Assembly: GCA_944372195.1 (NCBI GenBank)
Contig: CALVYK010000011.1
Location: forward strand, 1-42,769
DNA from: an uncultured Bacilli bacterium
Lineage (GTDB): Bacteria; Bacillota_I; Bacilli_A; RF39; UBA660
Reading direction: 5' to 3'
Length of the DNA: 42,769 bases
In this document: in pieces, positions 34,577 through 42,624 of the stretch
Position numbering within the stretch: position 1 is the stretch's first letter
Layout of the letters: every line of letters begins with the position of its first letter
Program-made: the position numbers and the translations under genes
The notes under the pieces: generated by a model
What the model was told of the DNA's origin: nothing
Databases searched by the model: none
Seen by the model: the letters and a program-made list of their open reading frames with translations, nothing else

Positions 34577-36296
34577 AAATTTAAATATTATGAATCATAG
34601 TTGCGCTCATCTTTTAGCGCAAGCTGTTAAACATTTATATCCAAAAGCTTTATTTTGGGTAGGACCTGTAATCGAAGAAGGATTTTATTACGATATTGAT
34701 TTGGGTGAAGATGTTATTAAAGAGGAAGATTTAGAAAAAATAGAAAAAGAAATGAAAAAAATTGCTAAAGATGGCAAACGAATTTATCGTGAAGAATTAA
34801 GTAGAGAAGAAGCATTAGAAAAATTTAAAAATGATCCTTATAAAATAGATTTGATTAATAATATGCTAGAAGATACGGTTATTTCATGTTATACTCAAGG
34901 TGATTTTACTGATCTTTGTCGCGGACCTCATGTTGAATCAGTTAAACAATTAAAGTATTTTAAATTACTTAAAGTAAGTGGTGCTTATTTTAAAGGCGAT
35001 TCTAAAAATAAAATGTTGCAAAGAATATATGGTGTTTGTTTTGAAAATGAAGAAGACTTAAATGAATATTTGGATTATATTAAAGAAGCCAAAGAAAGAG
35101 ATCATAGAAAAATTGGTAAAGAACAAGAAATATTTATGAATCATGATTTAGTAGGTGCCGGAATGCCTTTATGGTTACCTAATGGAGCAATTATAAGGAA
35201 ACAATTAGAAAATTATATATATGATAAAGAAAGAAAATTAGGTTACAATCATGTATATACTCCTTGTGTTGGAACTGTTAATTTATATAAAACAAGTGGA
35301 CATTGGGATCATTATAAAGAAAATATGTTCCCAATGATGAAGGTTGATGATGAAGAATTTGTTTTAAGACCAATGAATTGTCCACATCATATGCTAGTAT
35401 ATAAAAATAAACTTCATTCATATCGTGATTTGCCTATTAGAATTGGCGAATTCGCAACTGATTTTAGATATGAAGCTTCTGGGGCTGTTAAAGGATTAGA
35501 AAGAGTAAGATGTATGTGTCAAAATGATGCACACTTATTTGTAACTCCAGAACAAATTAAAGATGAATTTAAGCAAGTTGTAAATTTAATATTAGAAGTT
35601 TATAAAGATTTTGGCATTAAAGATTATAAATTTAGATTATCTTTAAGAGATCCAAAAGATAAAGAAAAATATTTTGATGATGATGAAATGTGGAATAATG
35701 CTGAAAATAAGTTAAGAGAAGTTTTGAATGAACTAAAAATACCTTATTTTGAAGCAATAGGAGAAGCGGCTTTTTATGGGCCTAAATTAGACGTTGAAGT
35801 AAAACCAGCAGTAGGTCCTGAAGTAACATTATCAACGTGTCAATTAGATTTTTTATTACCAAGAAGATTTGAATTAACTTATATTGATAATAAAGGTGAA
35901 AAACAAGTTCCTGTTGTTATTCATCGAGCTATATTTGGTACTTTTGATCGATTTACAGCTTTCTTGATGGAAGAAACAAAAGGTTGTTTTCCAACTTGGT
36001 TAGCTCCTATTCAAATAAATATAATTCCTGTTAATAACGAACATCATTTAGAATATTCTAAAAAGATATATAATTTATTGTTAGAAAATAATTTTAGAGT
36101 TAACTTGGATGATAGGGAAGAAAAGGTTGGATATAGAATGAGAGAAAGTGTTGTTAAAAAATATCCTTATACTTTAATTTTAGGTCAAAAAGAAGTCGAT
36201 AATAATACTATTAGTTATAGAAAGCACGGAAGTGAAGAAACTATTTCAGTTTCAATTGATGAATTTATTAATTTAATTAAAAAGGAGATCATTTGA
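34551..36296 (+). CDS. thrS: threonine--tRNA ligase lacking the TGS domain
   Basis: Charges tRNA-Thr and edits mis-charged serine. The 581 residues start directly at the editing domain: HSCAH at 16-20 (the H-x3-H site), FYYDI near 45, and CRGPH near 123-127 with SGAYFKGD near 143-150. The catalytic core has RPMNCPHHM with zinc ligand C277, [15 protein letters not shown] for motif 2 and [13 protein letters not shown] for motif 3, then an anticodon domain. Ordinary bacterial ThrRS is ~640 residues with an N-terminal TGS domain, absent here. AGGAGG is well placed for the ATG, so the short start is real. The stop overlaps galU tail to tail. Confidence 0.95.
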   Translation: MLKNIKEDKNLNIMNHSCAHLLAQAVKHLYPKALFWVGPVIEEGFYYDIDLGEDVIKEEDLEKIEKEMKKIAKDGKRIYREELSREEALEKFKNDPYKIDLINNMLEDTVISCYTQGDFTDLCRGPHVESVKQLKYFKLLKVSGAYFKGDSKNKMLQRIYGVCFENEEDLNEYLDYIKEAKERDHRKIGKEQEIFMNHDLVGAGMPLWLPNGAIIRKQLENYIYDKERKLGYNHVYTPCVGTVNLYKTSGHWDHYKENMFPMMKVDDEEFVLRPMNCPHHMLVYKNKLHSYRDLPIRIGEFATDFRYEASGAVKGLERVRCMCQNDAHLFVTPEQIKDEFKQVVNLILEVYKDFGIKDYKFRLSLRDPKDKEKYFDDDEMWNNAENKLREVLNELKIPYFEAIGEAAFYGPKLDVEVKPAVGPEVTLSTCQLDFLLPRRFELTYIDNKGEKQVPVVIHRAIFGTFDRFTAFLMEETKGCFPTWLAPIQINIIPVNNEHHLEYSKKIYNLLLENNFRVNLDDREEKVGYRMRESVVKKYPYTLILGQKEVDNNTISYRKHGSEETISVSIDEFINLIKKEII

Positions 36297-36304
36297 TCTC
36301 CTTT
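36276..36304. terminator. bidirectional terminator between thrS and galU
   Basis: A perfect stem AAAGGAGATC (36281-36290) with GATCTCCTTT (36295-36304) and a 4-base loop. Both stop codons lie inside it. The T run is better in the galU direction. Confidence 0.7.
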
Positions 36305-37140
36305 AAATATTGTTTTAAATTATCTTTTAAATCATCTCTATCTAGAGCAAAAGCAATATTAGCTTTCAGATATCCTAATTGATTTCCAATGTCATAATAT
36401 GTTCCTTTAAATTTACAAGCATAAAAATCTTGCTTTTTCATTAAATTTAACATTCCATCAGTAAATTGATATTCATTTCCTTTTCCTTTATCTAATTTAT
36501 CTAGTTCATCAAATATTTCTGGTTTTACTATATATCTTCCAAGTCCTGCAAAATTACTTGGTGCTTCTTCAATACTAGGCTTTTCAATAATGCTTTTAAT
36601 TTTATCACCGTTTTCAAATTCGATAATTCCATATTTATAAACTAAGTTTCTATCAACTTCTTGAACACCAATTACATTGGCATCATATTTTTCATAAACT
36701 TCAATTAATTGCTTTAAAACAGGTGTTTCAGATTTCATTAAATCATCACCATATAAAACAGCAAATGGCTCATTGCCAATAAAAGATTTGGCTAATTTAA
36801 TAGCATGACCACTACCTAATGGTTCACCTTGTCTAGTATAATAAATTTTACACATTTTAGAAATATTTTTAACTATTTCTAATTCTTTTAATTTGTTATT
36901 TCTTTCTAGTCTTGTTTCTAATTCAAAACTTTGATCAAAATGATCTTCAACATTTCTTTTATATGGACTTGTAATAAATAATATTTCTTCTATCCCACTA
37001 TTAACGCATTCTTCTACAATATATTGTAAAGTTGGTTTATCAATAATTGGTAGCATTTCTTTTGGAACTGATTTTGTAACTGGTAAAAATCTAGTTCCCA
37101 TACCTGCTACTGGTATGACAGCTTTTCTAACTTTTTTCAA
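36289..37140 (-). CDS. galU: UTP--glucose-1-phosphate uridylyltransferase
   Basis: Makes UDP-glucose for glycolipids, teichoic acids or exopolysaccharide. The 283 residues show the nucleotidyltransferase signature [20 protein letters not shown] near 8-27 with [11 protein letters not shown], then [10 protein letters not shown] near 105-114, LYGDDL near 129-134, IIEKPS and [16 protein letters not shown] near 244-259. The start codon is TTG at 37140, with AAGGTGATATT before it; the family begins just here, so TTG is accepted. A TATAAT lies at 37162-37167 on the minus strand with a poor -35. Its last 8 bases overlap thrS. The glycosyltransferase at 39.3 kb may be a user of its product. Confidence 0.94.
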   Translation of the reverse strand: MKKVRKAVIPVAGMGTRFLPVTKSVPKEMLPIIDKPTLQYIVEECVNSGIEEILFITSPYKRNVEDHFDQSFELETRLERNNKLKELEIVKNISKMCKIYYTRQGEPLGSGHAIKLAKSFIGNEPFAVLYGDDLMKSETPVLKQLIEVYEKYDANVIGVQEVDRNLVYKYGIIEFENGDKIKSIIEKPSIEEAPSNFAGLGRYIVKPEIFDELDKLDKGKGNEYQFTDGMLNLMKKQDFYACKFKGTYYDIGNQLGYLKANIAFALDRDDLKDNLKQYLKEIK

Positions 37141-37199
37141 AATATCACCTTTCTTTAATTAATTATATCAAGAAATTATTAAAAAATAAACAAAAACAC

Positions 37200-37228
37200 T
37201 TGAATAATGTAAATATATGTAGTATAAT
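37200..37228 (+). promoter_or_regulatory. sigma-A promoter of tRNA-Arg
   Basis: TTGAAT (37200-37205) and TATAAT (37223-37228) are 17 bases apart, ending 13 bases before the tRNA. Confidence 0.75.
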
Positions 37229-37241
37229 TAAATCGTTGCTT

Positions 37242-37318
37242 GTCTCAGTAGCTCAGTTGGATAGAGCAATGCCCTTCTAAGGCAGCGGTCAGGGGTTCGA
37301 ATCCCTTCTGGGACACCA
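37242..37318 (+). tRNA. tRNA-Arg, anticodon UCU
   Basis: A 77-base cloverleaf with encoded CCA. The acceptor stem is GTCTCAG with CTGGGAC (one T-G pair), the discriminator is A at 37315, and CCA is at 37316-37318. The D-loop contains AGCTCAGTTGGATAGAGC and the T-arm GGGGTTCGAATCCC. The anticodon loop CTTCTAA places TCT at 37276-37278, reading AGA/AGG, the main arginine codons in this AT-rich genome. The last pair of the anticodon stem is A-G, a tolerated mismatch. It has its own promoter and terminator. Confidence 0.96.
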
Positions 37319-37328
37319 TTATGAAAAT

Positions 37329-37353
37329 AACTCGATTAATTTCGAGTTTTTTT
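37329..37353 (+). terminator. terminator after tRNA-Arg
   Basis: AACTCGA (37329-37335) pairs with TCGAGTT (37342-37348) around a 6-base loop, followed by a run of T. Confidence 0.8.
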
Positions 37354-37425
37354 GTTTATTTATGGATAATATTATTATTCGTTATTCTAAATCACTTCAT
37401 ATATTGATATAGAAAGAGGTGATTT

Positions 37426-38298
37426 ATGAAACAAAATGAAATAATTTATTTTAAATTTCCTTGGGAAAGAATAGGTATTACGCAATATTTTTCAAGTAAA
37501 CATCAAGCTATTGATAATGCTGGTACTGTGTCAGGTCAAATAAATAAATATGCTTATTTACCATGTGAAGCAAAAATATTAAAAAATACTTTTTATTCAG
37601 ATTATGGATATGCAGTAGAGTATGAAGCAAAAGATAAACGTGGAACTTTTGTAATGGCGGATGGACATTTAAAAAAACAAAGTGGTTTAGTTGTTGGTAA
37701 AACATATCCAATGGGAACTATTATAGGCGAAATTGGAACAACTGGTACGTCGACAGCAAATCACGATCATTTTAGAATGTCGTTAAATGGTACTAGAGTT
37801 AATCCTTTAGATTATCTATATGTATATGACGGACAATTTGTTCATAGTGATGATTCTAAAAAAGTAAAATATTTTAAAGAAATTACCAAGACATATGAAA
37901 TAATTGTAGATAAAATATTAATTTTTAATACAGCCAATGATGCTAAAAATAATATTAATTCAAAAGGATATTATTCAAAAGGTTTATATTATATTTTTAA
38001 TGAATCAGATGGTATGATCAATATTACTAGAACAATAGGTGTTGCAGGTGCTTGGATAAATCCAAATGATAATAAAATAATAAATGATTTATCTTCTAAA
38101 GAAGAGATCGTAGAAGATATACCAGCTATAGATGAATCAATTCCAGATAATGAACCTATTAAAGATGAACCAATCGTAGATAAAGCTCCTATAGAAGAAA
38201 TAACACAACCTATAGAAGAAGTAAGTAAAAAAGAAAATATATTTATTAAAATTGCAAATTTAATTCTTAATTTTATATTGAACTTATTCAAAAGGTAG
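37426..38298 (+). CDS. M23 family peptidoglycan endopeptidase, phage endolysin-like
   Basis: The 290 residues start without a signal peptide. The LytM-type zinc site is complete: H26-x3-D30 (HQAID), H81 in ADGHL, and H113-D-H115 (NHDHFRM). GKTYPMGTIIGEIGTTG is the usual strand before the HxH. Residues ~145-225 form a second small domain (KTYEIIVDKILIFNTAND onward) of unknown type, possibly wall-binding, and ~235-270 is an acidic Pro/Ile/Glu repeat-like linker. A hydrophobic amphipathic tail ends the protein. It precedes a holin-like gene by 11 bases. Lack of a signal peptide plus a holin partner suggests a phage-type lysis enzyme. GAGGTGATTT supports the start. Confidence 0.82.
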   Translation: MKQNEIIYFKFPWERIGITQYFSSKHQAIDNAGTVSGQINKYAYLPCEAKILKNTFYSDYGYAVEYEAKDKRGTFVMADGHLKKQSGLVVGKTYPMGTIIGEIGTTGTSTANHDHFRMSLNGTRVNPLDYLYVYDGQFVHSDDSKKVKYFKEITKTYEIIVDKILIFNTANDAKNNINSKGYYSKGLYYIFNESDGMINITRTIGVAGAWINPNDNKIINDLSSKEEIVEDIPAIDESIPDNEPIKDEPIVDKAPIEEITQPIEEVSKKENIFIKIANLILNFILNLFKR

Positions 38299-38309
38299 GT
38301 GATATTTAA

Positions 38310-38537
38310 ATGTTAGATAAAATTAAATCAAGAAAATTTATTGCTACCATGATGACAAATATTATTGCTGTTGCTACTTTATTTACTGCTAATGAAAATG
38401 TTATAATTCAAATAATTGCTTTAGTAACAATTGGAATTGCTAATATCGTTTATGGTATTGTACAAGGTGCTATTGATGCAAAAGCAATTGCTACCGAAGT
38501 AAGTAAAACAGCAAATGAAATAGGGTCAAAATTATAA
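38310..38537 (+). CDS. holin-like small membrane protein
   Basis: The 75 residues begin MLDKIKSRKFIATMMTNIIA, a start seen in many small phage proteins of Gram-positive bacteria, and have two hydrophobic segments (about 11-25 and 32-51) followed by a polar helix rich in Ala and Lys. With the M23 gene just upstream it makes an endolysin-holin pair, in the reverse of the most common order. TAGGTGATATT precedes the ATG. No other phage gene is visible nearby. A non-phage role, such as release of the peptidase during sporulation, cannot be ruled out. Confidence 0.65.
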   Translation: MLDKIKSRKFIATMMTNIIAVATLFTANENVIIQIIALVTIGIANIVYGIVQGAIDAKAIATEVSKTANEIGSKL

Positions 38538-38543
38538 ATTATT

Positions 38544-38568
38544 AAAGGAATAGTTAAACTATTCTTTT
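38544..38568 (+). terminator. probable terminator after the lysis pair
   Basis: A 10-bp stem with one G-U pair (38544-38553 with 38559-38568) and a short T tract. Confidence 0.55.
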
Positions 38569-38588
38569 AATTATGACTAAATTGTAAT

Positions 38589-38617
38589 TTGTTATTTAAA
38601 ATAATATATAGTATAAT
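38589..38617 (+). promoter_or_regulatory. sigma-A promoter of the CmpB-like and glycosyltransferase genes
   Basis: TTGTTA (38589-38594) and TATAAT (38612-38617) are 17 bases apart. Confidence 0.7.
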
Positions 38618-38640
38618 AATAACTAGAAGTGGTTGGTTAT

Positions 38641-39327
38641 ATGAAATATTTTAAAGAAAATAAAAATATTTTTGCTAAGGGAATTTGTTTTGATAAATTA
38701 TTTATGATTTTTATAATAGGATCTTTAATTGGTGCTTTTTATGAAGAAATATTAAATTTATTATTAATTTATTCAAAAACTGGTAATATTATTTGGGAAT
38801 ATCGAAGAGGAGTAATATATGGACCATTTAATGTTATCTATGGTTTTGGCGCAGTTATAATTATAAGTTTATTAGCTGATAAAAATCATAAATGGTATCA
38901 AACTATTCTTTATGGTGCTTTATTAGGTGGTGGAATCGAATATTTTATTGGATTTTTACAGGAAACTTTTACCAATTCTATTTCATGGGATTACTCTAAT
39001 AGATTTTTAAATATTCATGGAAGAACAACTATTCCATTTATGTTGATTTGGGGATTGTTTAGTTTTTTATTTGTAAAATATTTATATCCATTTTTATCTT
39101 CTAAAATAGAAAAAATACCATATAATTTAGGTAAGTTAATAGTTAATATTTTATTAGTATTTATGGTTATTAATATGACTATTTCTTGGACTGCTATTAT
39201 AAGGCAAAATTTAAGAAACAATGATATACCTGCTTTTACACCTTATGGTAAATTTTTGGATAAACATTATCCTGATGAATTTTTGGAAAAATATTTTCCT
39301 AATATGTCATTTACTAAAGGAGATTAA
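38641..39327 (+). CDS. CmpB-type membrane protein (putative ABC transporter permease family)
   Basis: From ATG 38641 it is 228 residues with about five to six hydrophobic segments. The family blocks are GSLIGAFYEEILN near 27-39, WEYRRGVIYGPFNVIYGFGA near 52-71, WDYSNRFLNIHGR near 117-129 and IPFMLIWGLFSF. This family is annotated in databases as putative ABC-transporter type IV (PF06541), but no ATPase is present here and the function is not established. The GTG four codons upstream is less well placed than ATG 38641. It is followed after two bases by a glycosyltransferase, so both form one operon, perhaps for surface glycans. Confidence 0.8.
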   Translation: MKYFKENKNIFAKGICFDKLFMIFIIGSLIGAFYEEILNLLLIYSKTGNIIWEYRRGVIYGPFNVIYGFGAVIIISLLADKNHKWYQTILYGALLGGGIEYFIGFLQETFTNSISWDYSNRFLNIHGRTTIPFMLIWGLFSFLFVKYLYPFLSSKIEKIPYNLGKLIVNILLVFMVINMTISWTAIIRQNLRNNDIPAFTPYGKFLDKHYPDEFLEKYFPNMSFTKGD

Positions 39328-39329
39328 AA

Positions 39330-40505
39330 ATGATTGATTTAATATGTTTGGTATTTATATCTTTAGGAGTTATTTTATTAATATTAGGTAATATTAATAT
39401 TAGAAAAAATAAAAATAAAGTAAATAAAAAAGATGATGATTATAATTTCTGTGTATTAATTCCGGCTCGAGATGAAAGTAAAGTTATAGAAGGATTGTTA
39501 AAAAGTTTAGGGTTATCAGTAAACATGGAAGACGTTTATGTAATAGTTGAAGATATGAAAGATAAAACTGTGGATATTTGTAAAAAATATAAAGCAAATG
39601 TAATTTTAAGGACAACAAAAAGACAAAGAAAAGGTTATGCTTTAGATGAAGCTATTAAACAAATAAAAGATTACAATTTATATTTTATTTTTGATGCGGA
39701 TAATATTGTAGATAAAAATTTCTTTAAAGAAATGAAGAAAACTTATGAACAAGGATATGATATTGGGGTAGGTTATCGAAATTGTAAAAATGGTAATGAT
39801 AACATAATAGCTGCTTGTTCTAGTTTAACCTTTTCGATGATTAATACCTTAGGTAATGATTTTAGAAATAAACATAGCGCTAATATAATAATATCTGGTA
39901 CTGGATTTTATATTAGAGGTTATTGGATAAAAAAATGGCAAGGATATCCTTTTCATACCTTAACTGAAGATTATGAATTAAGTCTATATTCAATTTTAAA
40001 TAATATGACTTCATACTATAATGATAAAGCAATATTTTATGATGAACAACCAACAAAATTTAATCAAACAATAAAACAAAGAGTAAGGTGGATAAAAGGC
40101 TATTTTGAGGCTAGAAAAAAATATATTCCTTTAATTTTAAAGGATTTAAAACATCCTAATTATGGATCTAAATATAGTGTTTGTTTAGGTGTTAGAGCAT
40201 TTATATATATAATTATCGGTATAGTTATATTTATGATAAAAAATATAGTAACAATGTTTACCAATTATAATTTTATTTCACTTATTAGTTTGATATTAAT
40301 AATTGTATTATCTTACATAATTATGATGATTATAACTATGAAAATGATTAAAAAAGATAAATTAGATTTAAGTAGAAAAATGAAATTAAAAACAATATTT
40401 TATAATCCAATCTATTTAACTACTTATGTATATTGTGCTTTAATTGCTTTATTTAAAAAGAATATATCTTGGGATAAAATAGAACATAAAGTTAACAAAA
40501 AATAG
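39330..40505 (+). CDS. membrane-bound family 2 glycosyltransferase
   Basis: The 391 residues begin with a membrane helix (about 4-24), then a GT-A domain: FCVLIPARDES near 41-51, FDADNIVD near 121-128 (the D-x-D metal site), SGTGFYIRG near 191-199, TEDYELS near 213-219 with the catalytic-base Asp, and QRVRW near 248-252. Two or three further helices (about 285-305, 317-342, 365-383) close it. This is the cellulose-synthase/hyaluronan-synthase-like arrangement of processive or lipid-linked glycosyltransferases; the sugar and acceptor cannot be told. AGGAGATT before the ATG lies in the previous gene. Confidence 0.87.
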   Translation: MIDLICLVFISLGVILLILGNINIRKNKNKVNKKDDDYNFCVLIPARDESKVIEGLLKSLGLSVNMEDVYVIVEDMKDKTVDICKKYKANVILRTTKRQRKGYALDEAIKQIKDYNLYFIFDADNIVDKNFFKEMKKTYEQGYDIGVGYRNCKNGNDNIIAACSSLTFSMINTLGNDFRNKHSANIIISGTGFYIRGYWIKKWQGYPFHTLTEDYELSLYSILNNMTSYYNDKAIFYDEQPTKFNQTIKQRVRWIKGYFEARKKYIPLILKDLKHPNYGSKYSVCLGVRAFIYIIIGIVIFMIKNIVTMFTNYNFISLISLILIIVLSYIIMMIITMKMIKKDKLDLSRKMKLKTIFYNPIYLTTYVYCALIALFKKNISWDKIEHKVNKK

Positions 40506-40526
40506 TTACATGAATAACTATTTTTT
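40497..40526. terminator. bidirectional terminator after the glycosyltransferase
   Basis: A perfect 12-bp stem AAAAAATAGTTA/TAACTATTTTTT with a 6-base loop. It contains the glycosyltransferase stop on one arm and the stop of the convergent 59-aa gene on the other. Confidence 0.8.
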
Positions 40527-40697
40527 CTTTTCCTCTTTAAATGCTGGATATTTCATCTCTAATTCCATTCTTTTCAATCTATTAGCTTCTTCTAATAGTT
40601 CCCTAATTTTTTTCAATTCATCTTGATTTTGCATAGTATTAATTAATCTTTCAACTTTAGCATTTAAAGAAATTAGTAAATCATCTGAATAACTCAT
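40518..40697 (-). CDS. hypothetical helical protein, 59 aa
   Basis: A well-formed small gene: promoter, AAGGAGGAATATT, ATG at 40697 and a stop inside a strong terminator. The protein starts MSYSDDLLISLNAKVERLIN and continues as a charged amphipathic helix (KIRELLEEANRLKRMELEMK) ending in lysines. It would form a coiled coil or helical hairpin. No family is recognised. It lies downstream of gerM on the same strand but has its own vegetative-type promoter. Confidence 0.75.
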   Translation of the reverse strand: MSYSDDLLISLNAKVERLINTMQNQDELKKIRELLEEANRLKRMELEMKYPAFKEEKKK

Positions 40698-40723
40698 AAT
40701 ATTCCTCCTTTTTGTTGAAGAAT

Positions 40724-40751
40724 ATTATATATATTTTTTAATAAAAGTCAA
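40724..40751 (-). promoter_or_regulatory. sigma-A promoter of the 59-aa gene
   Basis: On the minus strand TTGACT (40746-40751), 16 bases, TATAAT (40724-40729). It starts three bases after the gerM stop. Confidence 0.75.
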
Positions 40752-40753
40752 AT

Positions 40754-41704
40754 TTAATTTATTTCTTTTAAGACTGTTTTTAATATTTCTTCATCTTCAG
40801 TTTTTATAACAACTTTACTAACATCATAATTATCTTTAACTGATAAACAAATAGTATAAACCACTTCTTCTAAAATATCTTTACTATCAACATCAGAAAA
40901 TATATAGGAATTAAATGTTAATTCTAAAACATCAGGCTGTTCTTCTATAGCTAAAAGTTCTGTGTTACTATTTAAATAACTTAATAAATTAGTATTATAG
41001 GTGTTTGTACTAGTTAATTCATCAATTATTATTTTTATTTTATCTCGATTATCATTTAAATATTTAGTAACTGGGACATAATAATAATCATCATTGTGTT
41101 TGTTTAAATAATAAATTGTTACTTGATTGATATCTTTAGTGTTTGTAAAATCATAGGTTTTATTTATACCCCAACTTCTATCTAATGTACTAGGTAAAGT
41201 TATATTTGTTTGAGGTAACTTAGTTAAAATATTTCCTTCCACATAGATTATTACTTTTTCAACTTCATCAACTGATGTTATAGTATAAACTAGAGCTTCG
41301 ATCACCTTTTCTTCTAAATCTTTACTAATATTTAATAAATCTTTAGAAAAATCTATTTTAATTAAATTATCTTCATATTTAATGCTCAATATTTTAGTTT
41401 CACTAGGTAAAATAGATTTAAAGCCATTTGGTATTTTATTTTCCCCAACACCACCATTTATTAAAACTTCGACTAATTCTTTAACTTTATCTTCGGTTGT
41501 CTTACTATTTATGACAACTTCCGTTTTACCTAAATAACTATATTCATCTAATAAATAAATGTTATTTGTAGTAACATCCAAATTAACGTATTCTAAGCTT
41601 TGTTTGATATCTAATTCTTCATTAGGTATTAAATAAATTAAAAATAGTGCGAATAGAGCAGAAGTAGAGATAATAACTTTTCTTATCATCTTTTTCTTTA
41701 ACAT
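40754..41704 (-). CDS. gerM: sporulation/germination protein GerM (two GerMN domains)
   Basis: In Bacillus GerM sits in the space between mother cell and forespore and helps hold the SpoIIIAH-SpoIIQ channel. The 316 residues have an N-terminal membrane anchor (about 8-26) with no lipobox cysteine, unlike the Bacillus lipoprotein. Two GerMN repeats follow: about 45-160 (NNIYLLDEYSYLGKTEVVI, LVEVLINGG, LSIKYEDNLIKIDFSKDLL, ALVYTITSVDEVEKVIIYVEG) and about 195-312 (QVTIYYLNKHND, IIDELTS, EQPDVLELTFNSYIF, VVYTICLSV). TAGGTGAT precedes the ATG. gerE is directly upstream, as these genes are close in Bacillus, and spoIIIAH follows. Confidence 0.88.
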   Translation of the reverse strand: MLKKKMIRKVIISTSALFALFLIYLIPNEELDIKQSLEYVNLDVTTNNIYLLDEYSYLGKTEVVINSKTTEDKVKELVEVLINGGVGENKIPNGFKSILPSETKILSIKYEDNLIKIDFSKDLLNISKDLEEKVIEALVYTITSVDEVEKVIIYVEGNILTKLPQTNITLPSTLDRSWGINKTYDFTNTKDINQVTIYYLNKHNDDYYYVPVTKYLNDNRDKIKIIIDELTSTNTYNTNLLSYLNSNTELLAIEEQPDVLELTFNSYIFSDVDSKDILEEVVYTICLSVKDNYDVSKVVIKTEDEEILKTVLKEIN

Positions 41705-41718
41705 ACGATCACCTAATT

Positions 41719-41748
41719 AATATTATGAAAAAAAAGGTTATATATACC
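41719..41748 (-). promoter_or_regulatory. putative sigma-E promoter of gerM
   Basis: On the minus strand GGTATATA (41741-41748), 13 bases, CATAATAT (41720-41727). The box pair and spacing equal those before spoIVA. It is interwoven with the gerE terminator. gerM is a sigma-E gene in Bacillus. Confidence 0.4.
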
Positions 41749-41753
41749 TTTTT
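41728..41753 (-). terminator. terminator after gerE
   Basis: On the minus strand an 8-bp stem AAAAAGGT/ACCTTTTT with a 7-base loop is followed by eight T. The gerE stop overlaps the stem. Confidence 0.75.
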
Positions 41754-41958
41754 ATAATGAAATTTCCTTTAATTTTAAAAGTTCTATGACAGCACCAGCA
41801 CGTCCTTTAACTCCAAGTTTTTGCATAACATTAGAAATATGATTTCTAACTGTTTTTTCACTTATACCTAATTTTTTTGCTATCTCGTCAGTCGATTTAT
41901 TTAATACTAACAAATCAAAAACTTGTTTTTCTCTTTTTGTCAAAACACTTTTAGACAT
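41752..41958 (-). CDS. gerE: late mother-cell transcription regulator GerE
   Basis: DNA-binding LuxR/FixJ-type protein that in Bacillus tunes the sigma-K regulon and coat genes. The 68 residues consist almost only of the helix-turn-helix: LTKREKQVFDLLVLNKSTDE, then IAKKLGISEKTVRNHISNVM and QKLGVKGRAGAVIELLKL. It is nearly identical in outline to Bacillus GerE (74 residues), and the absence of a receiver domain sets it apart from response regulators. GAGGG precedes the ATG. A sigma-K-type promoter upstream agrees with its known control. Confidence 0.95.
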   Translation of the reverse strand: MSKSVLTKREKQVFDLLVLNKSTDEIAKKLGISEKTVRNHISNVMQKLGVKGRAGAVIELLKLKEISL

Positions 41959-41999
41959 AATTCCCTCACTTCCTTAAGGTGGTTTATAGTTCTTCATAT

Positions 42000-42026
42000 T
42001 ATTCTATGTACCTTAAGAAAATAAGT
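42000..42026 (-). promoter_or_regulatory. putative sigma-K promoter of gerE
   Basis: On the minus strand AC (42025-42026), 16 bases, CATAGAATA (42000-42008). It fits AC-N16/17-CATAnnnTA exactly and would give a leader of about 37 bases. Confidence 0.55.
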
Positions 42027-42038
42027 GAAATAAAATGC

Positions 42039-42527
42039 CTATTTAACAAACTTAACTGTTATATATTTTTCTTCTTCATATAATTCTTGAATAGTTCGCA
42101 TTATATTATTAGCTAAAGTTGAATCATTTTCTTCTTTTTTTACAGTTACTTCAATTTGATTATTTTTAATTTTTACAAAACTTTCTAAATTATAAACTTC
42201 TTTTATTTTATTTTCTAATTTTTCTTCTTCACCTTTATTCATATTTAATTCTTTCATTTTATCAAAGGCCTCATTTTTTTCTTCGATTGTTCCATCACCA
42301 TTTAATATTAATTGTAGATTTTCCATTTCTTTTAATAATTCTTCTTCGGCTTCTAATCTTAATGCTACTAAAACTGTGCTTTCAGTAACTTCAGCAGTTG
42401 GTTCTTCTTCTGTATAATCACCATTTGTACTAATTAATAATTCACTTGGCATAGTAATATAATAAACACTTAATACTAAAATAAGACTAAATAAAGTTAA
42501 AAACCAAATACTTTTTTTATTTATCAT
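42039..42527 (-). CDS. spoIIIAH: stage III sporulation protein AH
   Basis: Mother-cell ring protein of the feeding-tube channel, partner of forespore SpoIIQ. The 162 residues start MINKKSIWFLTLFSLILVLSVYYIT, closely like the Bacillus protein, whose membrane helix is at about 6-25. A short acidic linker (about 36-50) follows, then the YscJ/FliF-like ring-forming domain (about 55-162) with ALRLEAEEELLKEMENL, EKNEAFDKMKEL and a terminal EEEKYITVKFVK. It lacks the long linker of Bacillus SpoIIIAH (218 residues). No spoIIIAG precedes it: at least 240 bases upstream hold no minus-strand gene. TTAATATT (42566-42573), 13 bases, AATATAAT (42545-42552) is a weak sigma-E-like site. Confidence 0.92.
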   Translation of the reverse strand: MINKKSIWFLTLFSLILVLSVYYITMPSELLISTNGDYTEEEPTAEVTESTVLVALRLEAEEELLKEMENLQLILNGDGTIEEKNEAFDKMKELNMNKGEEEKLENKIKEVYNLESFVKIKNNQIEVTVKKEENDSTLANNIMRTIQELYEEEKYITVKFVK

Positions 42528-42589
42528 AAATATTCACCTATCAAATTATATTCATAAATAATTAAAATATTAAATAAAAACAAAACTGT

Positions 42590-42617
42590 TTGACAATTTA
42601 ATAAATTTTATCATAAT
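42590..42617 (+). promoter_or_regulatory. probable sigma-A promoter of the right-edge leader
   Basis: TTGACA (42590-42595), 16 bases, CATAAT (42612-42617). A TATAAT at 42623-42628 is 27 bases from the TTGACA, too far to pair with it. Confidence 0.45.
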
Positions 42618-42624
42618 TAAAGTA

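Noticed and set aside
37398..37405. CATATATT before the M23 peptidase, same as the spoIVA -10
   Set aside because: The expected upstream box 13 bases away is absent (ATTCGTTA), so a sigma-E promoter is not supported.
37321..37407. 28-codon hydrophobic ORF after tRNA-Arg
   Set aside because: It has no ribosome site, starts right after the tRNA CCA end and runs through the tRNA terminator, so it is more likely chance.
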